Assembly: GCA_965207755.1 (NCBI GenBank)
Contig: OZ242297.1
Span: 3,100,001 to 3,164,000 of the forward strand
DNA length: 64,000 bases
Direction of reading: 5' to 3'
DNA from: Aldehydirespirator sp028819505
GTDB lineage: Bacteria > Actinomycetota > Acidimicrobiia > Acidimicrobiales > Aldehydirespiratoraceae
Part shown: one piece after another, positions 26,582-35,374 of the stretch
Numbering within the stretch: position 1 is the first letter of the stretch
How the letters are laid out: each line of letters starts with the position of its first letter
Translations under genes and position numbers: made by a program
The notes under the pieces: generated by a model
Told to the model about the DNA's origin: nothing
Database searches by the model: none
The model's input: only the letters and a program-made list of their open reading frames with translations

Positions 26582-27421
26582 CAGACGGCGCTGGACAATG
26601 TGGTGGCCCTCCTCGACCTGGAAGCCGTCGAGGTCAACATCTTCCGGGGCCGCTCGCCCGACGACGACCGCCAGCGCATCTTCGGCGGCCAGGTGGCCGG
26701 CCAGGCTCTGGTCGCCGCGGCCCGCACGGCGGAGCGGGGCTCGGTGCACTCGCTGCACGCCTACTTCCTGCGGGCCGGCGACCCCAAAGCCCCGGTGCTC
26801 TACGACGTGGACCGCATCCGCGACGGCCGGTCGTTCACCACACGGCGTGTCGTCGCCATCCAGCACGGACGGGCCATCTTCCAGCTGGCGGCGTCGTTCC
26901 ACGTCGCGGAGGACGGGTACGAGCACGCCGACCCGATGCCGGAGGTGCCCGACCCGGAGTCCCTGCAGCCTCGCACCAAGAGGATCCAAGCCGCCGACCC
27001 GGCCCGGGCCCGGCCCGACCGCATGCAGGCGCTGGACATCCGCTATGTGACCACCAGCCCGCTCGACCGCAGCGGTCCACTGCCGCCCAGGCAGATGGTG
27101 TGGATGCGGGCCAACGGCACGCTGGGCGACGACCCGGTGCTGCACGCCTGCCTCCTCACCTACGCCAGCGACATGACCCTGCTCGACACCGCGCTGGCGC
27201 CCCACGGCACCAGCGCGGCCAACCCGCGGGTCATGCTGGCCAGCCTCGATCACGCCATGTGGTTCCACGGGCCGTTCCGGGCCGACGAATGGCTCCTGTA
27301 CGACCAGCACACCCCGGCAGCGGGCGGCGCTCGGGGGCTCGCCACCGGCAGGGTGTTCACCCGCGACGGCCGTCTGGCGGCGTCGGTGGTGCAGGAAGGC
27401 CTGATCCGGCGGATCGAGTAG
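26579..27421 (+). CDS. tesB: Acyl-CoA thioesterase II
   Basis: Double-hotdog thioesterase releasing free fatty acid and CoA. The core reads 'RIFGGQVAGQALVAAARTA' and 'VHSLHAYFLRAGDP'. The active-site elements are Asp in 'LTYASDMTLLDTAL' and Gln in 'ASVVQEGLIR'. A double hotdog of about 280 residues is family length. ATG 26579 (MQTALDNV) is chosen; in-frame ATGs at 26567 and 26570 add only four or three residues. Convergent with the sugar dehydrogenase gene, with a 49-bp hairpin between their ends. Confidence 0.92.
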   Translation: MQTALDNVVALLDLEAVEVNIFRGRSPDDDRQRIFGGQVAGQALVAAARTAERGSVHSLHAYFLRAGDPKAPVLYDVDRIRDGRSFTTRRVVAIQHGRAIFQLAASFHVAEDGYEHADPMPEVPDPESLQPRTKRIQAADPARARPDRMQALDIRYVTTSPLDRSGPLPPRQMVWMRANGTLGDDPVLHACLLTYASDMTLLDTALAPHGTSAANPRVMLASLDHAMWFHGPFRADEWLLYDQHTPAAGGARGLATGRVFTRDGRLAASVVQEGLIRRIE

Positions 27422-27444
27422 CCGCCACCGGCCCCTGCCACCCC

Positions 27445-27493
27445 GAACTTCAATGGGTTGACCACCACAGAGGTGGCTAACTCATTGAAGTTG
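27445..27493. repeat. 49-bp inverted repeat (family B, copy 3)
   Basis: GAACTTCAATGGGTTGACCACC, loop, then GGTGGCTAACTCATTGAAGTTG. It begins 24 bp after the tesB stop, in a tail-to-tail intergenic region, so it could terminate both transcripts. Confidence 0.93.
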
Positions 27494-27545
27494 GACCCGA
27501 CCTATCCGCGGCGGCTGCCCCGGGGCACTTCGGCCTCGAGTGGCC

Positions 27546-29072
27546 CTATCGGGGGACGATGCGGGCGACGGTGCCGTTGAGCGACAGCGCGTAGAGCTCG
27601 CCGTCGGCGTCCTCGCCGAACGACGCGAGGGCGCCGCCGGACATTTCCGCTCCCAGATCGCGGAACTCGACTTCGCCGGTGGAGATCTGCAGGGCCCACA
27701 GTCGCGACGTGCAGTAGTCGCCGAACACGTAGGCGCCGTAGAGGTCTTCGATGGCGCTGCCCCGGTAGACGTAGCCGCCGGTGACGCTGCAGCCGTCGTC
27801 CTGGCTGTACTCCCACACCGGGTCGGCGTGATCGGGCGGCTCGTCACCCCTGAAGCGGTGCAGGCCCTCGCGGAGGCGCCAGCCCAGATTGGCGCCGAGA
27901 CCGCCTCCGTTGGCGGCCAGCAGCACGGTCACCTCCTCGTAGGCGTCCTGGCCCACGTCGGCGATCCAGAGGTCGCCGGTGGCGCGGTCGAACGAGAAGC
28001 GCCACGGGTTGCGCACTCCGGTGAGGAAGATCTCGGGCCGTCCCGCTCCGTCCGGGTCGGCCGCGAGAGGATTGTCGGCCGGAACCGCATAGGGCTCGGC
28101 GGCGTCGGGCGTGGGCTCGATCCGCAGAACGGCCCCCAGCCAGGTCGTGGGATCCTGGCCGGCATCGAGCGGGTCACCTCGCGAGCCGCCGTCGCCGAAG
28201 GCAACGTAGAGAAAGCCGTCGGGCCCGATGGCCACGTCCCCACCGTTGTGGTTGCTGAAGGGTTGGGATTGGAACAGGATCGTCCGCCGACGGCCGCTCA
28301 GACCGGTTCCGTCCCGTCCGAAGGCGTCGACTCGGGTGTCGCCCGCGCGGTCGGTGAAGTTCGCGTATAGCCATCGGTCGGTCACCGCTATCCCGAGAAG
28401 GCCTCGCTCACCGCTGGCTTCGGTCTCGGCACCGATGTCCAGGATCGTCTCCACCACCTCGCCCCGCTCCAAGTCGACCCGCGACACGCGGCCGGCCCGC
28501 TCGGCGATCCAAACCAGATCGTCGCCGGGGGCCACCGCCATGTCGATCGGCTCGTCGAGGGTGATCACCGCCTGAAGGGTTACGTCAGCCGCAAACATGT
28601 TGCCGTCCGGCCGGACGGCGACTCCGTCCTGGCCAGGATCAGCGGATGTGGCCGCGCCCGCCAAGCTCGCGCCCCCCTGGCCTGCGCCCCCCTGACCCGC
28701 GTCAGCTTGGCCTGCGCCCCCCTGACCTGCGTCAGCTTGGCCTGCGCCCCCCTGACCTGCGTCAGCTTGGCCTGCGCCCCCCTGACCTGCGCCCGCCAAG
28801 CTCGCGCCCCCTTGGCCTGCGGGCTCGTCGCTCGCCGGTGCCGCCCCGGCAGTCGTGTCACGATCCGGCCGCTTGTCGCCGGTTCGTTCGGGGTCCGCGG
28901 TCTGGCCGGCTTCCGCATCCCCGTCCGTTGGCTGAGTCCGGTCCGGCACCGGCACCACGGTCGGCACGGTGGGTCTCGGCGTCGACAGTTCGTCGTCGAC
29001 CGCGCAACCACCCCCGACAGCCGACGCAGCCACCACGGCCGCGGCAGCCAGCATCACGCTCGGACAGCGCAT
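27546..29072 (-). CDS. PQQ-type sugar dehydrogenase lipoprotein (GSDH domain)
   Basis: A 508-residue surface lipoprotein with lipobox VGGGC (Cys23). A low-complexity linker of repeated GQGGAGQADA units (about residues 85-140) is encoded by 45-bp DNA repeats. A six-bladed propeller of the soluble aldose sugar dehydrogenase/sorbosone dehydrogenase type follows. Blocks include 'ERGLLGIAVTDRWLYANF', 'FSNHNGGDVAIGPDGFLYVAFGDGG', 'TGVRNPWRFSFD' and 'WIADVGQDAYEEV'. The family oxidises sugars with PQQ, and the NHNGG His and the Arg of GVRNPWR are cofactor or active-site positions in relatives. The true substrate and cofactor are not shown. Confidence 0.88.
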   Translation of the reverse strand: MRCPSVMLAAAAVVAASAVGGGCAVDDELSTPRPTVPTVVPVPDRTQPTDGDAEAGQTADPERTGDKRPDRDTTAGAAPASDEPAGQGGASLAGAGQGGAGQADAGQGGAGQADAGQGGAGQADAGQGGAGQGGASLAGAATSADPGQDGVAVRPDGNMFAADVTLQAVITLDEPIDMAVAPGDDLVWIAERAGRVSRVDLERGEVVETILDIGAETEASGERGLLGIAVTDRWLYANFTDRAGDTRVDAFGRDGTGLSGRRRTILFQSQPFSNHNGGDVAIGPDGFLYVAFGDGGSRGDPLDAGQDPTTWLGAVLRIEPTPDAAEPYAVPADNPLAADPDGAGRPEIFLTGVRNPWRFSFDRATGDLWIADVGQDAYEEVTVLLAANGGGLGANLGWRLREGLHRFRGDEPPDHADPVWEYSQDDGCSVTGGYVYRGSAIEDLYGAYVFGDYCTSRLWALQISTGEVEFRDLGAEMSGGALASFGEDADGELYALSLNGTVARIVPR

Positions 29073-29165
29073 CCCAGACCGATCCTCACAGCAGACACGA
29101 TAATTCGACGATCACCGCCCTCGTCCGGTTCTGGGGCATACCCCGGCGCCCGTGGGATAAGACGA

Positions 29166-29200
29166 CATATCTTGATATGCTATTAATGTATTGTAAATCT
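29166..29200 (+). promoter_or_regulatory. AT-rich promoter region with CATATC/GATATG palindrome
   Basis: CATATC-TT-GATATG (29166-29179) is a perfect palindrome in a conspicuously AT-rich block just before the 29223 gene. A TTGATA overlapping its right arm could be a -35, with TAAATC near 29194 as a weak -10. The palindrome would suit an autoregulator, as expected for an AbiEi-like HTH protein. Confidence 0.4.
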
Positions 29201-29222
29201 ATGGTAGGGGGGAGGTGTGACG

Positions 29223-30176
29223 ATGACTGAAGAGGTCGAGGTCATCCAGACGATGCTGCAACAGCATGGGCTCGTCACCCGGACCCAGGCTCTGGACGCC
29301 GGCCTCACAGCACGCCAGATCGAGCGCAGAGTCGGTTCGGGGAGGTGGGTGCTGGCGGCGCGCGGCGTGTACCGGCATGCGGCGACACCGGCAACCCCGT
29401 TGGCGAGGCTGCTCGCCGCGTGGATGGCCTACGGCGGGATGGTCAGCCACCGGTCGGCCGCAGCGCTGCATGGCGTCGACGGGTACCGGCTCGATGTCGT
29501 CGATCTGTCGGTCACCCCGGGCAGCGGACGCGGCGGGCGCAACGGCCGCAAGGTCCACGGCGTGCGCTTCCACCAGTCCAACCAGCTCAGCCTGGCGAAG
29601 CCCGTCGAGCGGGAGGGCATGCTCGTCACGGGACTGGCCCGCACCGTCCTCGACGTGGCGGCGGTCGTGCCCCGCCGGCGGCTCGACCGCACCATCGACG
29701 CCGTGCTCAGAGACGGGCAGCTCCGGTTGTCGCATCTCTGGGGCGTCCTCGCCTCCCATGGCCGCCGCGGGCGACCGGGATGCGCCGCCCTCAGGGCGTC
29801 TCTGGAGGACCGCTTCGGCGATGAACGGGTGCCTCTCAGCGAATGGAGCCGGATGGTGGCCGAACTGCTGGCCGGCGGGGGCCTCGATTATCCGGCAGTG
29901 GAGTACCGCGTGCACGACGCCCGTGGAGACTTCGTCGCCCAGGTCGATCTCGCCTATCCCTCCCATCGTGTGGCGATCGAGCTGGACAGCGCCCGGTGGC
30001 ACGACAACCGGGAGTCGTTCGTCGACGACCGCCGCCGTCGAAACAAGATCACGGTCGCCGGTTGGGACGTCCTGAACTTCACCTGGGGCGACTTCGCCGA
30101 CCGACCGGAGAGGCTGCGCTCGACCGTCGCCCAGGCGCTGGACCGCGCCGGGCCGAGTCGAACATCAATGGGTTGA
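29223..30176 (+). CDS. AbiEi-like HTH protein with C-terminal nuclease-like fold
   Basis: A 317-residue protein. The N-terminal 60 residues ('LLQQHGLVTRTQALDAGLTARQIERRV') are a winged-helix domain of the type-IV-antitoxin AbiEi group. The C-terminus ('VDLAYPSHRVAIELDSARWHDN', then 'RRRRNKITVAGWDVLNFTW') has the E-x-D-x-x-x-H and RR-N-x-L/I pattern of Vsr/DUF559-type nuclease folds. No AbiEii nucleotidyltransferase toxin is adjacent, so it is not an ordinary AbiE pair. ATG 29223 is preferred because GGGGGGAGG is about seven bases upstream; a GTG at 29217 is too close. The last codons (SMG-stop) lie inside a 49-bp hairpin. Confidence 0.75.
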   Translation: MTEEVEVIQTMLQQHGLVTRTQALDAGLTARQIERRVGSGRWVLAARGVYRHAATPATPLARLLAAWMAYGGMVSHRSAAALHGVDGYRLDVVDLSVTPGSGRGGRNGRKVHGVRFHQSNQLSLAKPVEREGMLVTGLARTVLDVAAVVPRRRLDRTIDAVLRDGQLRLSHLWGVLASHGRRGRPGCAALRASLEDRFGDERVPLSEWSRMVAELLAGGGLDYPAVEYRVHDARGDFVAQVDLAYPSHRVAIELDSARWHDNRESFVDDRRRRNKITVAGWDVLNFTWGDFADRPERLRSTVAQALDRAGPSRTSMG

Positions 30177-30208
30177 CCACCGCTGAGGTGGTCAACCCAT
30201 TGAAGTTC
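30160..30208. repeat. 49-bp inverted repeat (family B, copy 4), overlaps a stop codon
   Basis: GAACATCAATGGGTTGACCACC-GCTGA-GGTGGTCAACCCATTGAAGTTC, 22-bp arms with one mismatch and a five-base loop. The TGA of the 29223 gene is inside the left arm. This is the cleanest copy and defines the consensus. Confidence 0.95.
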
Positions 30209-30232
30209 GCCGTTGTCGTCTACCCTCCGCTT

Positions 30233-30679
30233 GTGACCGAGCCCGCCATCGAGATCGAGGTCCTCGCGTGCCTCGCCGTCACCGACGAAGTCGTTGACGC
30301 GATGCAGCGGCTCATCCCCCAGCTCTCGTCGTCGAACCCCCCGCCCGGCCGGGCCGAGCTGGAGGAGATCGTGGCCTCGCCCGCCACCACGCTGTTCGTG
30401 GCCCGCCAGCGGGACCGCATCGTCGGCGCGCTGACGCTGGTCGCCTTCCGCATCCCCACCGGCGTGCGCACCCGCATCGAGGACGTCGTGGTGGACGAGA
30501 CGCTGAGGGGCCGGCGAGTGGGCCAGCGCCTCAGCGAGGCCGCGCTGGATGCGGCCCGAGGCCTGGGCGCCCGCAGCACCGATCTCACGTCGAGGCCCGC
30601 GCGGGAGGCGGCCAACCGCCTCTACGCCCGCATGGGCTTCGAGCGGCGAGAGTCGAACGTCTACCGCTTCACGCTGTGA
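30233..30679 (+). CDS. GNAT-family N-acetyltransferase
   Basis: A 148-residue acetyltransferase. The acetyl-CoA-binding stretch is 'DVVVDETLRGRRVGQRLSEAAL' (the R/Q-x-x-G-x-G/A pattern as RGRRVGQRL), followed by 'TSRPAREAANRLYARMGFERRESNVYRF', the typical GNAT C-terminus. The acceptor is unknown. The GTG at 30233 is the first plausible start after the 49-bp hairpin. The TGA overlaps the GTG of the acetoacetyl-CoA ligase gene (GTGA), so the pair is translationally coupled. Confidence 0.85.
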   Translation: MTEPAIEIEVLACLAVTDEVVDAMQRLIPQLSSSNPPPGRAELEEIVASPATTLFVARQRDRIVGALTLVAFRIPTGVRTRIEDVVVDETLRGRRVGQRLSEAALDAARGLGARSTDLTSRPAREAANRLYARMGFERRESNVYRFTL

Positions 30680-32637
30680 GCAGCCCGGGTGCCGCCAGCG
30701 CGCCCCTGTGGACGCCGTCGCCGCAACGCATAGACGCTTCCAACCTCGAGAGCTTCAGGGGCTGGCTGCACGAGCGCCGCGGCCTGGACCTGCCGGACTG
30801 GGAGAGCCTGCACCGGTGGTCGGTGCAGCGAAGCGGCGAGTTCTGGGCGGCGGTGTGGGACTGGTGCGGTGTCGAGGGCGACCGGGGCGAACGCCTCGTC
30901 GAGTCGCCCGGCGAGGACCGGTGCCCGGAGGTGGGCGAGCGGATGCGGCGCACCCGGTTCCTGCCCGACGCCCGGCTCAACGTGGCCCGCAACCTGCTGC
31001 GCGAGCCGTCGGCCGACACCGCGCTCGTCTTCCGCAGCGAGGACGGCGAGGCCGTCGACCTGACCCGGGCCGAGCTCCACGACATGGTCGGCCGGGTGCA
31101 GCAGCTGCTGATCGACGCGGGCGTGGGTCCCGGGGACCGGGTGGCGGCCTGGATGCCCAACCGCCCCGAAGCGTACGCTGTGATGCTGGCCGCGGCCGGC
31201 CTCGGCGCAGTGTTCAGCTCAACGTCGCCCGACTTCGGCACCGCGGGCGTGCTCGACCGTTTCAGCCAGATCTCGCCCACCGTGCTGTTCGCCTGCGCCG
31301 ACTACCCCTACGGCGGCCGCCGCCACGACTGCACCGAGCGCCTGGCGGAGATCGCCGCCGGCCTGCCCTCGCTGCGCCGCACCGTTGTCGTGGCGCCGGG
31401 CTGGCTCGACGGCTACGGCGCCGGTTTCGGGTCCGGGCCGACTCCGGCGGTGTTCCGGAAGCTGCCCTTCGACCATCCCTGGTACGTGCTGTACTCGTCG
31501 GGCACGACCGGTCCGCCCAAGTGCATCGTGCATCGGGCCGGAGGGCTGCTCGTCAAGCACCTAGTCGAGCACCGCCTGCACTGCGACGTGCGGCCCGGCG
31601 ACCGGGTGTTCTACTTCACGACCACGGGCTGGATGATGTGGAACTGGCTCGCCTCGACCCTGGCGTGCGGCGCGACCGCGGTGCTCTACGACGGCTCGCC
31701 CGCCCATCCGGGCCCCGAGCGCCTGTTCGACCTGGTCGACGAGGTGGGCATCACCCTCTTCGGCACGTCGGCGAAGTTCATCGACGCCTGCCGCAACGCC
31801 GGGAACCGCCCGGCCGCCAGCCACGGCCTGTCGTCGCTGCGCACCATCACGTCGACCGGCTCGACGCTGGTGGCCGAGGGGTTCGACTGGGTGTACGGCA
31901 ACGTCAAGGCCGACGTGCATCTGGCGTCGATCTCGGGAGGCACCGACCTGTGCGGCTGCCTGGTCGCCGGCGACCCGACGTCGCCGGTCCGGCGGGGCGA
32001 GATCCAGCGCCCCGGCCTGGGCATGGACTCCGACGTGGTGGACGACTCGGGCGGGACGCTGCCGCCCGGGACCGAGGGCGAGCTGGTGTGCCGCAGCCCG
32101 TTCCCGTCGATGCCGCTGCGCTTCTGGGACGACCCCGACGAGGCCCGCTACCGGGCCGCCTACTTCGAGCGCATCGACGGCGTCTGGCATCACGGCGACT
32201 TCGCGTCGCGGACCCCGTCGGGCGGGTTCGTGATCTCCGGCCGGTCCGACGCCACGCTCAATCCCGGCGGGGTGCGCATCGGCACCGCCGAGATCTACCG
32301 CCGGGTCGACACGATGCCGGAGGTCGACGAGAGCATCGCGGTGGGCCAGCCCCACGGCGCCGACACCCGCATCGTGCTGTTCGTCAGGATGTCATCCGGA
32401 CACGAACTCACCGACGAGCTTCGCGGCCGGATCCGCAGCCGGATCCGCTCCGAGCTGTCCCCCCGCCACGTGCCCGCGGTGATCGCCGCGGTGGACGACA
32501 TTCCCCGGACCCGGTCGGGCAAGATGACCGAGACCGCGGTACGCGACATGATCTGCGGGCGCCCGGTGCGGAACACCTCGGCGATGGCCAATCCCGAGGC
32601 TCTGGAGCACTTCCGCGACCGGCCCGAGTTGGCCTGA
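30676..32637 (+). CDS. aacS: Acetoacetate-CoA ligase
   Basis: A 653-residue ANL-superfamily enzyme activating acetoacetate to acetoacetyl-CoA via an adenylate. The N-terminal 'FRGWLHERRGLDLPDWESLHRWSV' is typical of AacS. The ATP loop is 'VLYSSGTTGPPKCIVH', the later 'SISGGTDLCGCL' is the A5 region, 'FVISGRSDATLNPGGVRIG' the hinge, and 'IPRTRSGKMTE' holds the catalytic Lys. Full family length. The GTG start overlaps the GNAT stop by GTGA. It suggests use of ketone bodies or polyhydroxybutyrate-derived acetoacetate. Confidence 0.92.
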   Translation: MSSPGAASAPLWTPSPQRIDASNLESFRGWLHERRGLDLPDWESLHRWSVQRSGEFWAAVWDWCGVEGDRGERLVESPGEDRCPEVGERMRRTRFLPDARLNVARNLLREPSADTALVFRSEDGEAVDLTRAELHDMVGRVQQLLIDAGVGPGDRVAAWMPNRPEAYAVMLAAAGLGAVFSSTSPDFGTAGVLDRFSQISPTVLFACADYPYGGRRHDCTERLAEIAAGLPSLRRTVVVAPGWLDGYGAGFGSGPTPAVFRKLPFDHPWYVLYSSGTTGPPKCIVHRAGGLLVKHLVEHRLHCDVRPGDRVFYFTTTGWMMWNWLASTLACGATAVLYDGSPAHPGPERLFDLVDEVGITLFGTSAKFIDACRNAGNRPAASHGLSSLRTITSTGSTLVAEGFDWVYGNVKADVHLASISGGTDLCGCLVAGDPTSPVRRGEIQRPGLGMDSDVVDDSGGTLPPGTEGELVCRSPFPSMPLRFWDDPDEARYRAAYFERIDGVWHHGDFASRTPSGGFVISGRSDATLNPGGVRIGTAEIYRRVDTMPEVDESIAVGQPHGADTRIVLFVRMSSGHELTDELRGRIRSRIRSELSPRHVPAVIAAVDDIPRTRSGKMTETAVRDMICGRPVRNTSAMANPEALEHFRDRPELA

Positions 32638-32671
32638 CGGACCTGTGCCGCCCCCGCCGGCCGCTGCTGGC

Positions 32672-32720
32672 GAACTTCAATGAGTCGGCCACCGCAGAGG
32701 TGGTCAACCGCTTGAAGTTC
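32672..32720. repeat. 49-bp inverted repeat (family B, copy 5)
   Basis: GAACTTCAATGAGTCGGCCACC, loop GCAGA, then GGTGGTCAACCGCTTGAAGTTC. The inner arms are less complementary than in copy 4. It begins 35 bp after the aacS stop and ends 27 bp before the PAC2 gene. Confidence 0.92.
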
Positions 32721-32747
32721 GGGGATCGGCACCGCTGCGGCGGCGGT

Positions 32748-33641
32748 ATGGTGTCGCCCGTGTCGATCGAGCCAGAGCACGTGGTGTGGTCCGGGCCGCG
32801 GCCCAGGCTGAAGCGTCCCACGCTGATAGCCGCCTTCGAGGGCTGGAACGACGCCGGCGACGCGGCCACCACCGCGGCCGTTCACCTGGCCGGCCGCTGG
32901 GGGTGCGTGCCGGTGGCGGAGATAGATCCGGAGCCGTTCTTCGACTTCACCGCGGCCCGTCCGACCGTTCACCTCGACGAGAGCAAGGCCCGGAGCATCA
33001 AGTGGCCGGTGAACGAGGTACGGGTGGCCCATCTGGACGATCCGGGCAGCGACGCGGTCGTGCTGATCGGCACCGAGCCGCAACTGCGGTGGCGGACGTT
33101 CACCCACCAGCTGATCTCTCTGGCCGGGATGCTGGACGTGGAGCGGATAGTCACCCTCGGTGCGCTGCTGGCCGAGGTGCCCCACAGTCGCGACGTGGAG
33201 GTGTACGGCTCCACCGACGACGAGGAGCTTCGAGCCGAGCTCGGCCTCACGCCGTCCACCTACGAGGGACCCACCGGGATCGTGGGCGTGCTGTCGTCGG
33301 CCTGCCGCGACGCCGGCTACCGCACCGCCTCGTTCTGGTCTGCGGTGCCGTCGTACATGCCGGCCGCGCCGTCTCCCAAGGCTGCGCTGGCGCTGGTCAA
33401 CCGGGTCGCTGCCCTCATGAAGGCGCCGGTGCCGACCTTCGATCTGGAGCAGCGAGCCAACACCTACGAGCGGGAGATCACCAGGATCGTGGCCGAGGAC
33501 GAGGAGACCGCGGAGTATGTGGCCCGCCTCGAGCGAGCCTGGGACGCGGGGCGGGACGACGACACCGACGACACCTCCCTCAGCGACGACCCCGACCGGC
33601 TGGTGGCCGAGGTCGAGAGGTTCCTACGCGAAGGCGGTTGA
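32748..33641 (+). CDS. PAC2-family protein
   Basis: A 297-residue member of the PAC2 family, named for proteasome assembly chaperones but present in actinobacteria with and without a proteasome. It contains 'PTLIAAFEGWNDAGDAATTAA', 'EPFFDFTAARPTV', 'EPQLRWRTFTHQLI' and 'YEGPTGIVGVLSSACRDAGY'. The C-terminal 'YVARLERAWDAG' helix and Asp-rich tail match actinobacterial homologues. The role in bacteria is unproven. The ATG at 32748 and GTGs at 32751 and 32760 are all possible starts. Confidence 0.85.
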   Translation: MVSPVSIEPEHVVWSGPRPRLKRPTLIAAFEGWNDAGDAATTAAVHLAGRWGCVPVAEIDPEPFFDFTAARPTVHLDESKARSIKWPVNEVRVAHLDDPGSDAVVLIGTEPQLRWRTFTHQLISLAGMLDVERIVTLGALLAEVPHSRDVEVYGSTDDEELRAELGLTPSTYEGPTGIVGVLSSACRDAGYRTASFWSAVPSYMPAAPSPKAALALVNRVAALMKAPVPTFDLEQRANTYEREITRIVAEDEETAEYVARLERAWDAGRDDDTDDTSLSDDPDRLVAEVERFLREGG

Positions 33642-33665
33642 CTCGCCAACAGGCCGAGCGGCCCC

Positions 33666-33714
33666 GAACCCCGAGGGATCGACCACCTCTGGGGTGACTG
33701 GCCGATTGAAGTGC
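33666..33714. repeat. Degenerate 49-bp inverted repeat (family B, copy 6)
   Basis: GAACCCCGAGGGATCGACCACC, loop, then GGTGACTGGCCGATTGAAGTGC. It aligns base for base with the 49-bp family but with many arm mismatches. It sits 24 bp after the PAC2 stop and before the convergent NUDIX gene end. Confidence 0.75.
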
Positions 33715-33801
33715 CGGCTGCATCTCCTCGCTAGCGCTCGGGGTAGCGCTCCCATGGGCACGGTCGTGTCGTTCTGCGACAGCATGCGCTGCATCCCCTC
33801 G

Positions 33802-34536
33802 CTAACCCGCGGGGTCGCCTCGCCAGGGCGGGTCGCGGGGATGGTCGAAGAGCACTTCGACCGGCTCGCCCCGGATGGCGCTGAAGGCGTGCGGGGCCCA
33901 CAGCTCGGGGCGGGCGGTGCGTTCGGGCAGATCGCCCTCGGCGAAGAAGCCCACGTCGGAGCACTCCAGCGGGTGGGCCTTCAGCTCGCCGCCGAGGCTG
34001 CGGCAGTGGAACACGATCGACACCAGCGGCACCCGGTGGAAGCCGAGGCGCATCCCGTCGAGGATGGCTATGGGCCGGACCACCTCGCAGTCGATCCCGG
34101 TCTCCTCGCGGACCTCCTTGACGGCGACCTCCGACGGCGAGTAGCCCACGTCCGACCATCCGGTCGGATACAGCCACCAGCCGGAGTCTGCTCGCTGCAC
34201 CAGCAGTATGCGGCCATCGTCATCGCCGACGACGGCGCCGACGGTGATCTTGGGCGTGACGTATCCGGCGATGCCGGAGCCGACGCCGCCGAGCCAGTCC
34301 TGCACCTGCTCGTCGGCGTCGATGCCGACCTCGCTGTGGGCCCGGATGTCGGCCGCCACCGCCAGCACCTCCTCGAAGCGCTCCTGCTCGTAGCGGCTCT
34401 CGGTGAAGCCCAGGCCGGTCCGGGCTATTCCGGCCAGGCTCTCGGCCCAGCGCAGGATGTGGACCTCGCCCACCGGACGCCGCGGGGCGCCGGATTCGTC
34501 GGGCCCCGCCCCGGCGGCTCTGGCGTCCTCGCTCAT
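33802..34536 (-). CDS. NUDIX hydrolase
   Basis: A 244-residue enzyme with a complete Nudix box, 'GWSDVGYSPSEVAVKEVREETGI' (G-x5-E-x7-REVREETGI). An N-terminal helical domain of about 90 residues ('HILRWAESLAGIARTGLGF', 'SRYEQERFEEVLAVAADIRAH') resembles the Nudix_N_2-type domain found with nucleotide-sugar or ADP-ribose hydrolases. The box implies Mg-dependent hydrolysis of a nucleoside diphosphate linked to another moiety. ATG 34536 follows an in-frame GTG at 34539. Upstream is hemQ on the same strand. Confidence 0.9.
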   Translation of the reverse strand: MSEDARAAGAGPDESGAPRRPVGEVHILRWAESLAGIARTGLGFTESRYEQERFEEVLAVAADIRAHSEVGIDADEQVQDWLGGVGSGIAGYVTPKITVGAVVGDDDGRILLVQRADSGWWLYPTGWSDVGYSPSEVAVKEVREETGIDCEVVRPIAILDGMRLGFHRVPLVSIVFHCRSLGGELKAHPLECSDVGFFAEGDLPERTARPELWAPHAFSAIRGEPVEVLFDHPRDPPWRGDPAG

Positions 34537-34593
34537 CACGGCACCCTAACCCCGGTCGGTGTTCCACACCGGGTCAGCGCGGCGGTGGGGGTG

Positions 34594-35271
34594 TCAACGG
34601 GTGCGGGCGAGGATCTCGTCCGCTGGTCCCACCAGCCCGGTCACGAACGGGCCGAACTCGGCGTAGGCGGCCGAGGCCCGGTCGTAGCGCATGGTGTAGA
34701 CGGTCTCCTTGAGGGCGCCGATGTCGGTGCCGAAGAGGGTGACACCCCACTCCCAGTCGTCGAGCCCGGTGGAGGCGGTCACCAGCTGCACGATGCGCCC
34801 CGCGAACTTGCGTCCCGAAGCGCCGTGCTCGTGCATCAGTTCCTTGCGCTCGTCGAAGGAGAGCTCGTACCAGTTCTGGCCGGCGTTGCGCCGCTTGGTC
34901 ATCGGGTAGAAGCACCAGGCCGGCTTGCCCGGCGGGGGCAGCTTGGGATTCAGGCGCATGTCGGCCATCTCCGCCGGAAGTCCCAGGGCGTATTCAGACA
35001 GCTCGGTGATCGACACGTAGCTGTCCACGATGTCCAGCCCGGCCCACGCCAGGCCGGTCTGGAGATCGCGCAGCGCCCAGGCGTCGGCGTGGAGGCCCAT
35101 GAAGCACAGCTGGGCCTTGTGGCCCAGCACGGCCACCGTCACCACCTGGGTGCCCGCCTCGGTGGCGTCCTTCACCGCGCTGAGCACGGCGGCGTCGTCG
35201 GTGTCGGGCGTGCGGGCGCAGAACAGATGCACCACGACCAGCCCCCGGCCCACGCCCACTGCTTCCATCAT
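34594..35271 (-). CDS. hemQ: Coproheme decarboxylase (chlorite dismutase family)
   Basis: Final enzyme of the coproporphyrin-dependent haem pathway of Gram-positive bacteria, converting coprohaem to haem b with peroxide. The 225-residue protein has the HemQ core 'AWCFYPMTKRRNAGQNWYELSFDERKELMHEHG', which holds the catalytic Tyr and conserved MxKRR loop. It also has 'GLDDWEWGVTLFGTDIGALKETVYTMRYD' and the C-terminal 'YAEFGPFVTG'. The ATG at 35271 is chosen over a TTG one codon upstream. No other haem genes are in the window. Confidence 0.92.
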   Translation of the reverse strand: MMEAVGVGRGLVVVHLFCARTPDTDDAAVLSAVKDATEAGTQVVTVAVLGHKAQLCFMGLHADAWALRDLQTGLAWAGLDIVDSYVSITELSEYALGLPAEMADMRLNPKLPPPGKPAWCFYPMTKRRNAGQNWYELSFDERKELMHEHGASGRKFAGRIVQLVTASTGLDDWEWGVTLFGTDIGALKETVYTMRYDRASAAYAEFGPFVTGLVGPADEILARTR

Positions 35272-35374
35272 CAACGCAGTCTAGGGAGCCTCTGGGCACC
35301 GCCCAGCAGGCCACAACGGGGGCGGCCGACCTACGGCCGATCCACAGACATACGGTTCCGCCCGGTTCGACGCG

